Assembly (NCBI RefSeq): GCF_037095755.1
Contig: NZ_JBAWKJ010000003.1
Coordinates: 186,001 to 250,000 of the forward strand
DNA: 64,000 nucleotides
Direction: 5' to 3'
DNA from: Sphingopyxis sp. CCNWLW2
GTDB taxonomy: Bacteria > Pseudomonadota > Alphaproteobacteria > Sphingomonadales > Sphingomonadaceae
Numbering within the stretch: the first letter of the stretch is position 1; every line of letters starts with the position of its first letter. A program made the translations under genes and the position numbers. This document shows, piece after piece, positions 17,873 to 25,593 of the stretch. Below the pieces are notes generated by a model that was not told where the DNA came from, did no database searches, and saw only the letters and a program-made list of their open reading frames with translations.

Positions 17873-18379
17873 CTAGCGTGGGGTTTCACGTGCCATCATG
17901 GTATCGGCGTGACGGTGAATCACGCGCCACTGCCCCGCCTCTCTGCGAAGCGCGGTTGTGACGCGATAGTGCCGTTCTGATTCCGTTTGCGAACCCGGCG
18001 GGTAGAACCAGATATGCTCGTACTGCACCACGAGGGCAAAGTCCCCGGCGCTCGTGACCCGGACCCGCTCATTCTGTTGACGACCTCTGGTATATTGTGC
18101 GCTCGCCCATCGCAGCCGAGGACTCACATTGTCCCAACCCATCTCAATTTTTCCTCCGGCGCCGCCCGTCAGCGTCACATCGGAAGCGTGGGACCAGATG
18201 GCCATGGAGGGCTCAGGGTTTCCATTGTGGAACGCAATGTGAGCCGCATCCATCCTCTCGAGCGTTGCCTGCAGGTCAGGATCTTCCGCTCTGACCCCTT
18301 GGGCGTGTGCACACTCCAATGTCGCGATGCTACCGGCAAGAGCTATCCCGACACCGATGAGAAACGAGCCGCGGTTCAT
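17873..18379 (-). CDS. Exported SnoaL/DUF4440-like protein
   Basis: 168 residues from ATG 18379, preceded by GGAGGTGTTT; a longer frame upstream is not protein-like. A signal peptide ends near AHAQG. The remaining 140 residues fit the NTF2-like fold of SnoaL/DUF4440 proteins: an early LERMDAAHIAFHNGN helix, a central GWDNVSPRL segment and a closing GQWRVIHRHADTM strand. Such domains bind small molecules or act as isomerase-like enzymes; no function can be fixed. Codon use is less GC-biased than in neighbouring genes, suggesting acquired DNA. It is divergent from the iron-type TonB receptor. Confidence 0.75.
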   Translation of the reverse strand: MNRGSFLIGVGIALAGSIATLECAHAQGVRAEDPDLQATLERMDAAHIAFHNGNPEPSMAIWSHASDVTLTGGAGGKIEMGWDNVSPRLRWASAQYTRGRQQNERVRVTSAGDFALVVQYEHIWFYPPGSQTESERHYRVTTALRREAGQWRVIHRHADTMMARETPR

Positions 18380-18718
18380 AAACACCTCCAAGAAGGGTGC
18401 GATCGCTACAGAGTGCCTAGTCGATATACCTGGCAAAGTGGGGTGTCCATGGGCCAGATTCCGTGGCGCGACGGCACCTTGTTGAGGCGATGCGTCAGGT
18501 TCACACGAATGATGTGACTTATTGTCCGCAATCGGCCGAAGCCCGTCTTGCATGGTTCCGAGCTTGTTTCCGCGTCACTGCGCTTTGGGCCGGTGGTCGT
18601 GCGCTGCCATGGGTTGTCATTTTTCGAGAACGATTTGCAATAGCATATTGACCCCCCGATTTTGCACGCCTAGATGGCCGCTATTGCGAGTCAGTCGCAA
18701 TTATTCAGGGGAAGAAAA
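18380..18718. other. Divergent intergenic region upstream of the heme/iron receptor
   Basis: 339 bases between the SnoaL-like gene and the TonB receptor. Small open frames here (for example 18463-18651) have no family features. The right end holds a Fur-box-like dyad (18683-18701) and the ribosome site of the receptor. Otherwise nothing definable. Confidence 0.6.
18683..18701. promoter_or_regulatory. Candidate Fur box
   Basis: ATTGCGA-GTCAG-TCGCAAT, a perfect 7-5-7 dyad of 19 bp, similar in size and pattern to Fur sites (AATGCGAATGATTCGCATT type). It ends 17 bases before the TTG start at 18719 of the receptor, so binding would block transcription or early elongation. A fur gene is in this window at 13848. 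Confidence 0.6.
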
Positions 18719-20989
18719 TTGACCATCCGACATTTGCCGTCCGTATCCCGCCTCGCCGCAGGCAGCGCGCTGGGCCTCGCGCTCGCCGCGACCGCTTCGC
18801 CGGCCTTTGCGCAGGACAATGACGGCGAATATTGGGTATCGCTCAAGAATCGCATCGTCGTCACCGCGACGCGCACCGCCGTGAAGGCCGAAGACGTCCC
18901 GGTCACCGTCACCGTGAAGAGCGACGAGCAGATCGCCGACGAGATGGTCACCGACATCCGCGACCTCGTCCGCTTCGAACCCGGCGTCAGCGTCCAGCGC
19001 CAGCCCGCGCGTTTCGGCGCTGCGCTCGGCGCGACGGGGCGCGCCGGCAACGACAGCTTCAACATCCGCGGCATCGGCGGCAATCGCGTGCTGATCCAGG
19101 TCGACGGCGTGCGCGTTCCCGATGGCTTCAGCTTCGGCGCGCAAGCGTCGGGGCGCGGCGACTATGTCGACCTTGGCCTTGTCAAATCGGTCGAGATCCT
19201 GCGCGGCCCGTCGTCGGCGCTCTACGGCAGCGACGGCCTTGCCGGTGCGGTCAGCTTCATCACTTCCGACCCCGTCGATTTCCTCGAAGAGGGCAAGAAT
19301 TTCGGCGGCCTCCTCCGCGCCGGTTACAGCAGCGCCGATGAGGAATTCAGCGAAACCGCGATCCTCGCGGGGCGCAGCGGCGACTGGTCGGTGATGGCCG
19401 CCTATACGCGCCGCGATTACAAGGAACTCGAAAATCAGGGCAGCCTCGGCACCGCGAACGGCATCGGCGCGTCACGCACGCTTGCCAACCCGCAGGACGG
19501 CCGCTCGGATGCCGCGCTCGCGCGCATCGTTTATGATCCCGCGAACGGCCACAAGCTGCGGCTGACCGGCGAATATCTCGACACGCGCCTCTATACCAAC
19601 GGGCTCAGCGGCCTCGGCCCGAACGGCCTCGGCGCGACCGTCGACCGCCTCGAAGGCTTCGACACCGGGACACGCAAGCGCGTCTCGCTCGACTGGAGCT
19701 GGGAAGGCGAGGGCGCGATCGATTTCGCGCGTGTCGCGCTCTACTGGCAGGATGGCGAAGATCGGCAATATACCGAGGAAGACCGCACTCCGTCGGCCGA
19801 CCGCACGCGCCTCAACACCTTCGAAAACCGCGTCTTCGGCGCCTCGGCAGACGCGCGCGCCGATTTCACCACCGGCGCGATCACGCATCGCCTCGTCTTC
19901 GGCGGCGACATCAGCAAGACGCGTCAGCAGGGGCTTCGCGGCGGCACCGTGCCGCCGGCGGGCGAGACCTATCCGACGCGCGCCTTCCCGAGCACCGACT
20001 TCACCCGCGCCGGGCTGTTCGTGGGCGACGAGATCGCGGTCGCCGACGGCCGCCTGCTTCTCTACCCGGCGCTGCGCTTCGACTGGTACGATCTGTCGCC
20101 CGACAACGACCCGCTGCTGCCGACCTTCCGCGGCGCCAAGCAGGACGGCTCGCGCGTGTCGCCCAAGTTCGGCGCGGTGTGGAAAATCACCGACGACGTC
20201 CGGCTGTTCGCCAATTATGCGACCGGCTTCAAGGCGCCCGAACCCGGACAGGTCAACCAGTTCTTCGAAAACCTGACTTCGCCCTTCTTCTCGTACCGCA
20301 CGCTCCCCAATCCCGATCTCGGACCCGAGCGCAGCGAAAGCTTCGAGGGCGGCGTGCGCTTCTCCAGCGACGCGATCAGCCTCGACGTCACCGGCTTTTC
20401 GGCGCGCTACAAGGATTTCATCAGCCAGGAACAGGTCGGCGGTGTCGGCACGATCGCCAATCCCATCCTCTATCAATTCGTGAATCTCGATCGCGTCCGG
20501 GTCAAAGGGGCCGAGGCGCGGTTCGAGGGGCGAGCGTCGTCCGGCCTGTATACGACGCTCGCCCTATCCTATGCGAAGGGTGACATCATCGACCCCGAAG
20601 GCGTGCGCTCGCCGCTGTCGTCGATCGATCCGCTCAAGCTCGTCGCCGGCGTTGGCTACCGCGAGCGCGAAGGGCGCTTCGGCGGTCAGATCATTATGAC
20701 GCACGCGGGCCGCAAGGAAGCGTCGCGCACGACGGGGTTCTGCACCCCCACATGCTTCCGCCCCGATGCCTTCACGATCCTCGACGCGACGGCGTTTGTG
20801 CGGGTGATGGATGCGCTCACGCTGCGCGCGGGTGTCTTCAACATCCTCGACAAGAAATACAGCTGGTGGAGCGATGTGCGCGGCCTCGCGATGGGCGGAA
20901 CGGCAACGGCGCCGACGCTCCCGGCGAGCGCCGACGCCTATACCCAGCCCGGCCGCAACGCGAGCGTGTCGCTGAGCTTCCGCTTTTAA
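18719..20989 (+). CDS. TonB-dependent hemoglobin/heme-type receptor
   Basis: 756 residues if started at TTG 18719, which has AGGGGA at the right distance; an ATG at 18674 is in frame but lies before the Fur-like site and would add 15 residues without a ribosome site. Signal peptide ends at PAFAQD. Plug motifs VVTATRTAVKAEDVPVTV, NIRGIGGNRVLIQVDGVR and EILRGPSSALYGSDGLAG match the hemoglobin/transferrin/lactoferrin receptor class. The barrel includes FANYATGFKAPEPGQ and NPDLGPERSE. The operator position and class both suggest iron or heme import. A DUF6607 gene follows 22 bases later. Confidence 0.9.
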   Translation: MTIRHLPSVSRLAAGSALGLALAATASPAFAQDNDGEYWVSLKNRIVVTATRTAVKAEDVPVTVTVKSDEQIADEMVTDIRDLVRFEPGVSVQRQPARFGAALGATGRAGNDSFNIRGIGGNRVLIQVDGVRVPDGFSFGAQASGRGDYVDLGLVKSVEILRGPSSALYGSDGLAGAVSFITSDPVDFLEEGKNFGGLLRAGYSSADEEFSETAILAGRSGDWSVMAAYTRRDYKELENQGSLGTANGIGASRTLANPQDGRSDAALARIVYDPANGHKLRLTGEYLDTRLYTNGLSGLGPNGLGATVDRLEGFDTGTRKRVSLDWSWEGEGAIDFARVALYWQDGEDRQYTEEDRTPSADRTRLNTFENRVFGASADARADFTTGAITHRLVFGGDISKTRQQGLRGGTVPPAGETYPTRAFPSTDFTRAGLFVGDEIAVADGRLLLYPALRFDWYDLSPDNDPLLPTFRGAKQDGSRVSPKFGAVWKITDDVRLFANYATGFKAPEPGQVNQFFENLTSPFFSYRTLPNPDLGPERSESFEGGVRFSSDAISLDVTGFSARYKDFISQEQVGGVGTIANPILYQFVNLDRVRVKGAEARFEGRASSGLYTTLALSYAKGDIIDPEGVRSPLSSIDPLKLVAGVGYREREGRFGGQIIMTHAGRKEASRTTGFCTPTCFRPDAFTILDATAFVRVMDALTLRAGVFNILDKKYSWWSDVRGLAMGGTATAPTLPASADAYTQPGRNASVSLSFRF

Positions 20990-21011
20990 AACAGAAAGAA
21001 GGACTGCACCG

Positions 21012-21989
21012 ATGAAAACATATCGCAAGATTGCCGCCAGCCTGTTGCTGCTGACTGCCGCGCTGCCGGTCGTCGCTTCGGCGCATCCGCCGATCGCCGC
21101 CGAGGCCGCCGCCGCCAATTTCGAACAGGACCGCGCCGACATCCTCGCGATGGCGGGCAATTACCGCGTCAGCTTCAACATGCAGGAATCGACGCGCTGG
21201 GATCCGACGTATGAGGTGCTCGAGCCCAAGCGCTCGGGCGGTAACGAGGTTGTGCGCGTGATCGAGGATAGCGGCCGCAAGATCAGCCTCCAGCATATGC
21301 TCGTCATCACCGGCGACGACGACAAGAGCATGATCATCAAGCATTGGCGCCAGGACTGGGAATATGAGCCCGCGAAGGTGCTGGTCTACTCCGATCGCAA
21401 CGCGTGGACGTGGGAAGAGGTGCCTGAAAAGATGCGCACAGGCCGCTGGTCGCAAACGGTCTATCAGGTCGACGACAGCCCGCGTTACGGCGGCTGGGGG
21501 CAGTTCGAAACGCAGGGCGGCGTGCGCCGCTGGCGCTCCAACTGGACGTGGCGCCCGCTCGCGCGCCGCGATGCTGTGCGCAACCCGGTCTACGACCGCT
21601 ACCTGTCGATCAACCGCCACCAGCCGAGCCCCGACGGCTGGGTTCATTGGCAGGACAATACGAAAATGGGGACGAAGGACGGCAAACTCGTGCCGATCGT
21701 CCAGGAATATGTCCTCAACACCTATATCAAATATGACCAATATGACGTGAAGGCCGCCGACGATTATTGGGCCGCGACCAAGGATTATTGGGCGGCGGTG
21801 CGCGCCGAATGGGACCGCGTCGCCGTCGCCAAGGGCGGCATCGCGATCGACGAAAAGGCCGACACCGGCACCGTGATCAGCGGCCGCCTGCTCGAAATGG
21901 CCGACGAGGTCCAGGAAAAGAAGCTGACCACAGCCAAGGCGATCGCCGAGGCGAAGAAGCTGATCGAAACGAACACGCGCAAGCTTTGA
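21012..21989 (+). CDS. DUF6607 family exported protein
   Basis: 325 residues with a signal peptide ending near VASAHP. Many tryptophan and aromatic residues (for example KHWRQDWEYEPAK, WQDNTKMGTKDGK) fit the DUF6607 family, whose function is unknown to me. A lysine-rich helix ends the protein. It follows the iron-type receptor by 22 bases with AGAAAGAAGG before the ATG, so both are likely one Fur-controlled operon. A perfect terminator hairpin lies downstream. A periplasmic accessory role in iron or heme uptake is inference from context. Confidence 0.75.
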   Translation: MKTYRKIAASLLLLTAALPVVASAHPPIAAEAAAANFEQDRADILAMAGNYRVSFNMQESTRWDPTYEVLEPKRSGGNEVVRVIEDSGRKISLQHMLVITGDDDKSMIIKHWRQDWEYEPAKVLVYSDRNAWTWEEVPEKMRTGRWSQTVYQVDDSPRYGGWGQFETQGGVRRWRSNWTWRPLARRDAVRNPVYDRYLSINRHQPSPDGWVHWQDNTKMGTKDGKLVPIVQEYVLNTYIKYDQYDVKAADDYWAATKDYWAAVRAEWDRVAVAKGGIAIDEKADTGTVISGRLLEMADEVQEKKLTTAKAIAEAKKLIETNTRKL

Positions 21990-22018
21990 CGACCTTCACC
22001 ATGTGAAGCCCGAAACTG

Positions 22019-22046
22019 GGGGCAGTGCCACAAGGCACTGCCTCCG
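22019..22046. terminator. Terminator after the iron receptor operon
   Basis: GGCAGTGCC (22021-22029) pairs perfectly with GGCACTGCC (22034-22042) around ACAA, followed by TCCGCTTTT. It lies between convergent genes (stops at 21989 and 22060). Confidence 0.75.
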
Positions 22047-22059
22047 CTTTTGCCAAGAG

Positions 22060-22353
22060 TCAGGGCGCACGCTTCGTCTTGCGATTCCTGAACAACGCAA
22101 AAATACCGGTCACCAGAGCCACGGGGGCCAGCAGGCCGGCAAATGTACCGAAAACACCCATCCACAGGCCCGCGACAAGTTCGGACTGCATCAGCGCGGT
22201 ATCGCCAAGCGCGAGGCCCAGGAAAATGCCGCCCCAGCCAGCAACCGACAACAGGCAGCCCGCAATTATCAACGGCTTTGGAGTTGGCCGTTTAGGAAAC
22301 AGGAAAAATGCGATGACCATCGTCACGGTGATCACGACAGGAACGGCTTCCAC
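22060..22353 (-). CDS. Small hypothetical membrane protein
   Basis: 97 residues from a GTG at 22353 with GGGAG upstream. Three hydrophobic segments are visible (about 5-20, 27-50, 62-86), followed by a basic tail NRKTKRAP. It starts 18 bases after the DoxX stop and is probably co-transcribed with it. No family recognised. A shorter version from an internal ATG cannot be ruled out. Confidence 0.55.
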   Translation of the reverse strand: MEAVPVVITVTMVIAFFLFPKRPTPKPLIIAGCLLSVAGWGGIFLGLALGDTALMQSELVAGLWMGVFGTFAGLLAPVALVTGIFALFRNRKTKRAP

Positions 22354-22370
22354 CGCGGCGTTCCCGCTCC

Positions 22371-22751
22371 CTATTTCTTCGCCGCGCCGTCGACGCTCCA
22401 GATGCCCGCGCCGCGCGTCGCGATGAACAGGAAGATGAAGCAGTAGAGCGCGATCGTCTCGCCGCCATTGGCGATCGGAAAGGCGCCCCGGCTGCCGTGC
22501 GCGACCCAGTAACCGACCGCCGCCATGCCGCTGGCGATGAACGCCGCGGGGCGGGTGAACAGGCCGATGACGATCAGGCCGCCGGCGACCAGTTCGATTA
22601 CCCCTGCGGCTTGCAGCATCGGATTGAGCTCCATCGGGAACTTGACCGGGAAATTGAAGAATTTCTGCACGCCATGCGCCATGAACAACAGGCCCGCGAC
22701 GATGCGCAGCAATGCATAGGCCTGTTCGCCGAAACCATCGAGAAACTTCAT
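22371..22751 (-). CDS. DoxX family membrane protein
   Basis: 126 residues from ATG 22751 (GGGGGAAAATC upstream). Four membrane segments, with the typical start LLRIVAGLLFMAHGVQKFF and the FPMELNPMLQAAGVIELVAGGLI block of DoxX. DoxX proteins take part in redox and thiol stress complexes in some bacteria and are frequent neighbours of ECF41 sigma modules. It is divergent from such a module here. Its own upstream region does not show the ECF41 consensus on the minus strand. Confidence 0.88.
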   Translation of the reverse strand: MKFLDGFGEQAYALLRIVAGLLFMAHGVQKFFNFPVKFPMELNPMLQAAGVIELVAGGLIVIGLFTRPAAFIASGMAAVGYWVAHGSRGAFPIANGGETIALYCFIFLFIATRGAGIWSVDGAAKK

Positions 22752-22830
22752 GATTTTCCCCCTCATTCCGATTGTCGAGGCGGGGAGGCTAACCGATTTT
22801 TCGGCCGACGCGAATTTTTTTCGTGTTTCA

Positions 22831-22857
22831 TGTCACACGCGCCGATCCTGTCTCGTC
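22831..22857 (+). promoter_or_regulatory. ECF41-type promoter
   Basis: TGTCACA at 22831-22837, exactly 16 bases, then CGTC at 22854-22857. This equals the known consensus for ECF41 sigma factors (TGTCACA-N16-CGTC). It lies 32 bases before the ATG of the carboxymuconolactone decarboxylase-like gene, which heads the operon containing the sigma gene, so the system should be autoregulated. Confidence 0.85.
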
Positions 22858-22889
22858 ATGTCGGTACAACCGCTTAAAGGAGACATGAC

Positions 22890-23345
22890 ATGACCAAGGT
22901 AACCGACCCCTTCGCCGCCGCGCCGCAGCTGATGAAGCAGTGGATGGGCGTCTCGCTCGCGGTGCAGGACAGCCTCGAAGCAAGCCTGATCGAGCTGGTC
23001 AAGATCCGTTCGTCTATCCTCAACGGCTGCGCCAACTGTATCAACATGCACACCGTCGAGGCCCGCGCGAAGGGCGAGAGTGAACAGCGCATCTACCTGT
23101 TGTCGGCGTGGCACGAGGCGCCCGTCTTTACGCCGCGCGAACGCGCCGCGCTGGCGTGGACCGACGCCTTGACCCGCCTGTCGCAGGGGCACACACAAAG
23201 GCAAGCCAAGGACGAGCTCGAAGCGCATTTCACGCCGGAGGAGCAGGTGAACCTCACGCTGATGATCAACGTCATCAACGGCTGGAACCGTCTCGCGGTC
23301 GGCTTCGACCTCTGGTACGAAGTCCCGGCGGCCAAGGCGGCCTGA
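22890..23345 (+). CDS. Carboxymuconolactone decarboxylase/AhpD-like protein (ECF41 partner)
   Basis: 151 residues. The AhpD-like active-site pattern E-L-V-K-I-R...C47-A-N-C50-x3-H54 is intact, as is the C-terminal NVINGWNRLAVGFD helix. Members reduce peroxides or act as thiol-disulfide or decarboxylating enzymes. AAAGGAGACAT precedes the ATG, and the stop overlaps the sigma factor start as TGATG, so the two are translated together. Such COE proteins (carboxymuconolactone decarboxylase, oxidoreductase, epimerase) are the standard target genes of ECF41 sigma factors. Confidence 0.92.
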   Translation: MTKVTDPFAAAPQLMKQWMGVSLAVQDSLEASLIELVKIRSSILNGCANCINMHTVEARAKGESEQRIYLLSAWHEAPVFTPRERAALAWTDALTRLSQGHTQRQAKDELEAHFTPEEQVNLTLMINVINGWNRLAVGFDLWYEVPAAKAA

Positions 23346-24220
23346 TGACCCCCGAGGGCATCCAGAGTGCCGCGGATGCGGCGGACGCGGCGGCGAGTTT
23401 CGACCCGCTGCGCCCGCTGCTCACCCGCGTTGCGTACCGCATGCTCGGTTCGGTCGCCGACGCGGAGGATGTGGTGCAGGATGCCTTCATCCGCTGGCTC
23501 GCCGCCGACCGCGATGCGGTGCGCGAGCCCGCGGCCTTCCTTCGCCGCACCGTGACGCGGCTCTGCCTCGACCAGATCAAGTCGGCGCGAAACCAGCGCG
23601 AGACCTATGTCGGCCCCTGGCTCCCCGACCCGCTCGTCGAGGAGGAGGAAGAGGATGATGTCACGCTGCCGCTCATGCTCGCACTCGAACGCCTCTCGCC
23701 CTTGGAGCGCGCGGCCTTCCTGCTCCACGACGTCTTCGGCGTGGGGTTCGACGAGGTCGCGAAGACGATCGACCGCGATCCCGCCGCGACGCGCCAGCTC
23801 GCGGCGCGCGCGCGCACCCACGTCCGCGACGCGCGCCCGCGCTACAAGCTCGAGAAAGAGCAGGGGCTTCAGATCGCCAACGCCTTTTTCGCGGCCTCGC
23901 GGAGCGGCGACATGGGCGCGCTCGGCCAGCTCTTGGCCGCCGATGTCGGCATGTGGGCCGATGGCGGCGGCAAGCGCCCCGCCGCGATGGGGCCGGTGCT
24001 GGGGTACGACGTCGTGCTCAAGCTGCACCGCAGCCTCGCGGTGCTGTTCGGCAAATATGGCTCGACGCTCGTCCACGCGGGCACGATCAACGGGCTGCCG
24101 GGCTTCGTCACGCGCGAAGCCGACGGCGAGCTGCAAACCACCGCGCTCGAGATTGCGGACGGCAAGGTCACCGCCATCTATGTCATGCGCAACCCCGACA
24201 AGCTCAAGCACATGCATTGA
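23345..24220 (+). CDS. ECF41-group RNA polymerase sigma factor with SnoaL-like C-terminal domain
   Basis: 291 residues from ATG 23345, overlapping the previous stop (TGATG). Sigma-2 (about 20-85) and sigma-4 (about 105-165) regions are followed by an NTF2/SnoaL-like domain of about 120 residues. The ECF41 signatures are all present: W-L-P-D-P at 92-96 (WLPEP variant), D-G-G-G-K at 206-210 and N-P-D-K-L at 283-287. No anti-sigma gene is next to it; in this group the C-terminal domain itself controls activity, both holding back and enabling the sigma factor. The matching promoter lies at 22831. Confidence 0.93.
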   Translation: MTPEGIQSAADAADAAASFDPLRPLLTRVAYRMLGSVADAEDVVQDAFIRWLAADRDAVREPAAFLRRTVTRLCLDQIKSARNQRETYVGPWLPDPLVEEEEEDDVTLPLMLALERLSPLERAAFLLHDVFGVGFDEVAKTIDRDPAATRQLAARARTHVRDARPRYKLEKEQGLQIANAFFAASRSGDMGALGQLLAADVGMWADGGGKRPAAMGPVLGYDVVLKLHRSLAVLFGKYGSTLVHAGTINGLPGFVTREADGELQTTALEIADGKVTAIYVMRNPDKLKHMH

Positions 24221-24223
24221 CGG

Positions 24224-24715
24224 TCAGGCGGCGCGGCATACCCCCGCGGCGACGAACAGGATCGCGGCGGCAAAGCTCGCCGCGGTCCGCACCGAGTTCC
24301 AGAAGGTCCAATCCCTGAGATAACGCGTCCACAGTGCCGCGCCCTCGGGCGTGCCGACCGGTGTGGCGGTGAGCGCATTGTTGAGCGGCACGTTCAGCGC
24401 CATCGTGATCCCGTCGCAGCCGATCACATAGAGCAGCGCCGCGGCGAGGATCAGCTTGCCGTCGAGCGTGCCGAGCGACCCCAATGCCATCGCCGCCGCG
24501 ATCAGGCACAGTAGCCCGGTGCCGAACAGCGCGGTCATAAAGGCGGGGTTGATCACCGTGACATTGATCGAATTCATCGCGGTCGCACCCTGTTCGGGCG
24601 AAAGCCTTCCGAGCGCCGCCATGACGAAGTTCGAAAAACCGAAGAAGACACCGCCGACCAGCGCCGCGCCGCCCGCGGCGGCAAAGCTGAGGCCGGTCAA
24701 AAGATCATCGGCCAT
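24224..24715 (-). CDS. DUF1772/anthrone oxygenase-like membrane protein
   Basis: 163 residues from ATG 24715 with GGAGGG upstream. Four hydrophobic segments and the motif ALNVPLNNALT near the third helix match DUF1772, the family that includes fungal-type anthrone oxygenases. In bacteria the role is unclear. The stop is only 4 bases from the sigma gene stop (convergent). The start overlaps the end of the PD40 protein gene, so the two minus-strand genes are coupled. Confidence 0.8.
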   Translation of the reverse strand: MADDLLTGLSFAAAGGAALVGGVFFGFSNFVMAALGRLSPEQGATAMNSINVTVINPAFMTALFGTGLLCLIAAAMALGSLGTLDGKLILAAALLYVIGCDGITMALNVPLNNALTATPVGTPEGAALWTRYLRDWTFWNSVRTAASFAAAILFVAAGVCRAA

Positions 24716-25592
24716 GCTGCCCTCCCGACGCGCTGCCCAATACAAGACGATAGGTGATGCGGTACAACTCCATCGATTGCGCTCCTCCCCTCTGGCTCGA
24801 AAAGGTCAGCCGGTCCGGCGCCGACCAGTCGAGCATCGGCCCGTAACTATCCTTGACCGGATCGTTCACTGCGAGGGGTAATATCATTCCCGCACCGTAG
24901 CGGCCACCATGCGATGTCGCGGCGAACAGGTCGACGCGGTCGTCCTTCATGCTCGGCGCGCGCGCGAAGACCAAGGTCCGGCTGTCGGCGAGAAAGCTCG
25001 CGTCGAATTCGTCGGCGGGGGTGTTGATCGCCCCGGGCAGCGGCGCGGCGGCGGCAAAGCCGCGCCCTTTCGACCGCGCGGTGTAAAGATCATGGCGCCC
25101 CGCGCCGCCCGGCCGATCGCTCGAAAACAGCAGCCGCCGGCCGTCGGGCGACAGCATCGGAGCATATTCGCTCGCCGCGCTATTGACCTGCGGCCCCAGA
25201 TTTTCGGGTGTGCCGAACCCCGTCGCGGTCACCGCAACGCGGTAGAGGTCATCCTTGCCGATCCCGCCCGGCCGGTCCGAACAGAAATAGACGAAGCGTC
25301 CGTCGCGCGAGAAGGCGGGGTCGAAATCGCGCCCCGGCGAATTGAACGAAACCGGCGTCGCGGGCGCCCACTCGGTTCCCTCGCGGCGTGCTATCCAGAT
25401 GTCATAGCCGCCGGGTCCGCCGGGCCGGTCGCGGCTGAACCACAAGGCGGTTCGGCCATCGGGGCTGATCGTCAGGCGGATTTCGGCATGATCGGTCGAG
25501 GCGATGCCCGGCGCGAACAGTTCGGCCTCGCCGACGATCTCGACCGCGGGCGTAACGGCGAGCAGCGACAGCGCGAGGGCAAATGCCGCCAT
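24705..25592 (-). CDS. Exported PD40 (TolB-like) beta-propeller protein
   Basis: 295 residues with a short signal peptide. Repeats of the type SPDGR-x-LLFSSDRPGG recur four to five times (for example SRDGRFVYFCSDRPGG and SPDGRRLLFSSDRPGG), the hallmark of WD40-like PD40 blades seen in TolB. No OmpA or peptidase domain follows, so this is a stand-alone propeller, possibly a binding protein. Its stop lies one base... upstream of nothing else: the previous gene (25594 stop) ends just before this start, giving tight spacing with the duplicated-domain protein. Confidence 0.8.
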   Translation of the reverse strand: MAAFALALSLLAVTPAVEIVGEAELFAPGIASTDHAEIRLTISPDGRTALWFSRDRPGGPGGYDIWIARREGTEWAPATPVSFNSPGRDFDPAFSRDGRFVYFCSDRPGGIGKDDLYRVAVTATGFGTPENLGPQVNSAASEYAPMLSPDGRRLLFSSDRPGGAGRHDLYTARSKGRGFAAAAPLPGAINTPADEFDASFLADSRTLVFARAPSMKDDRVDLFAATSHGGRYGAGMILPLAVNDPVKDSYGPMLDWSAPDRLTFSSQRGGAQSMELYRITYRLVLGSASGGQHGR

Positions 25593-25593
25593 C

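Noticed and set aside
18463..18651. 62-codon frame upstream of the heme-type receptor
   Set aside because: No ribosome site, no similarity, and it lies in a control region.
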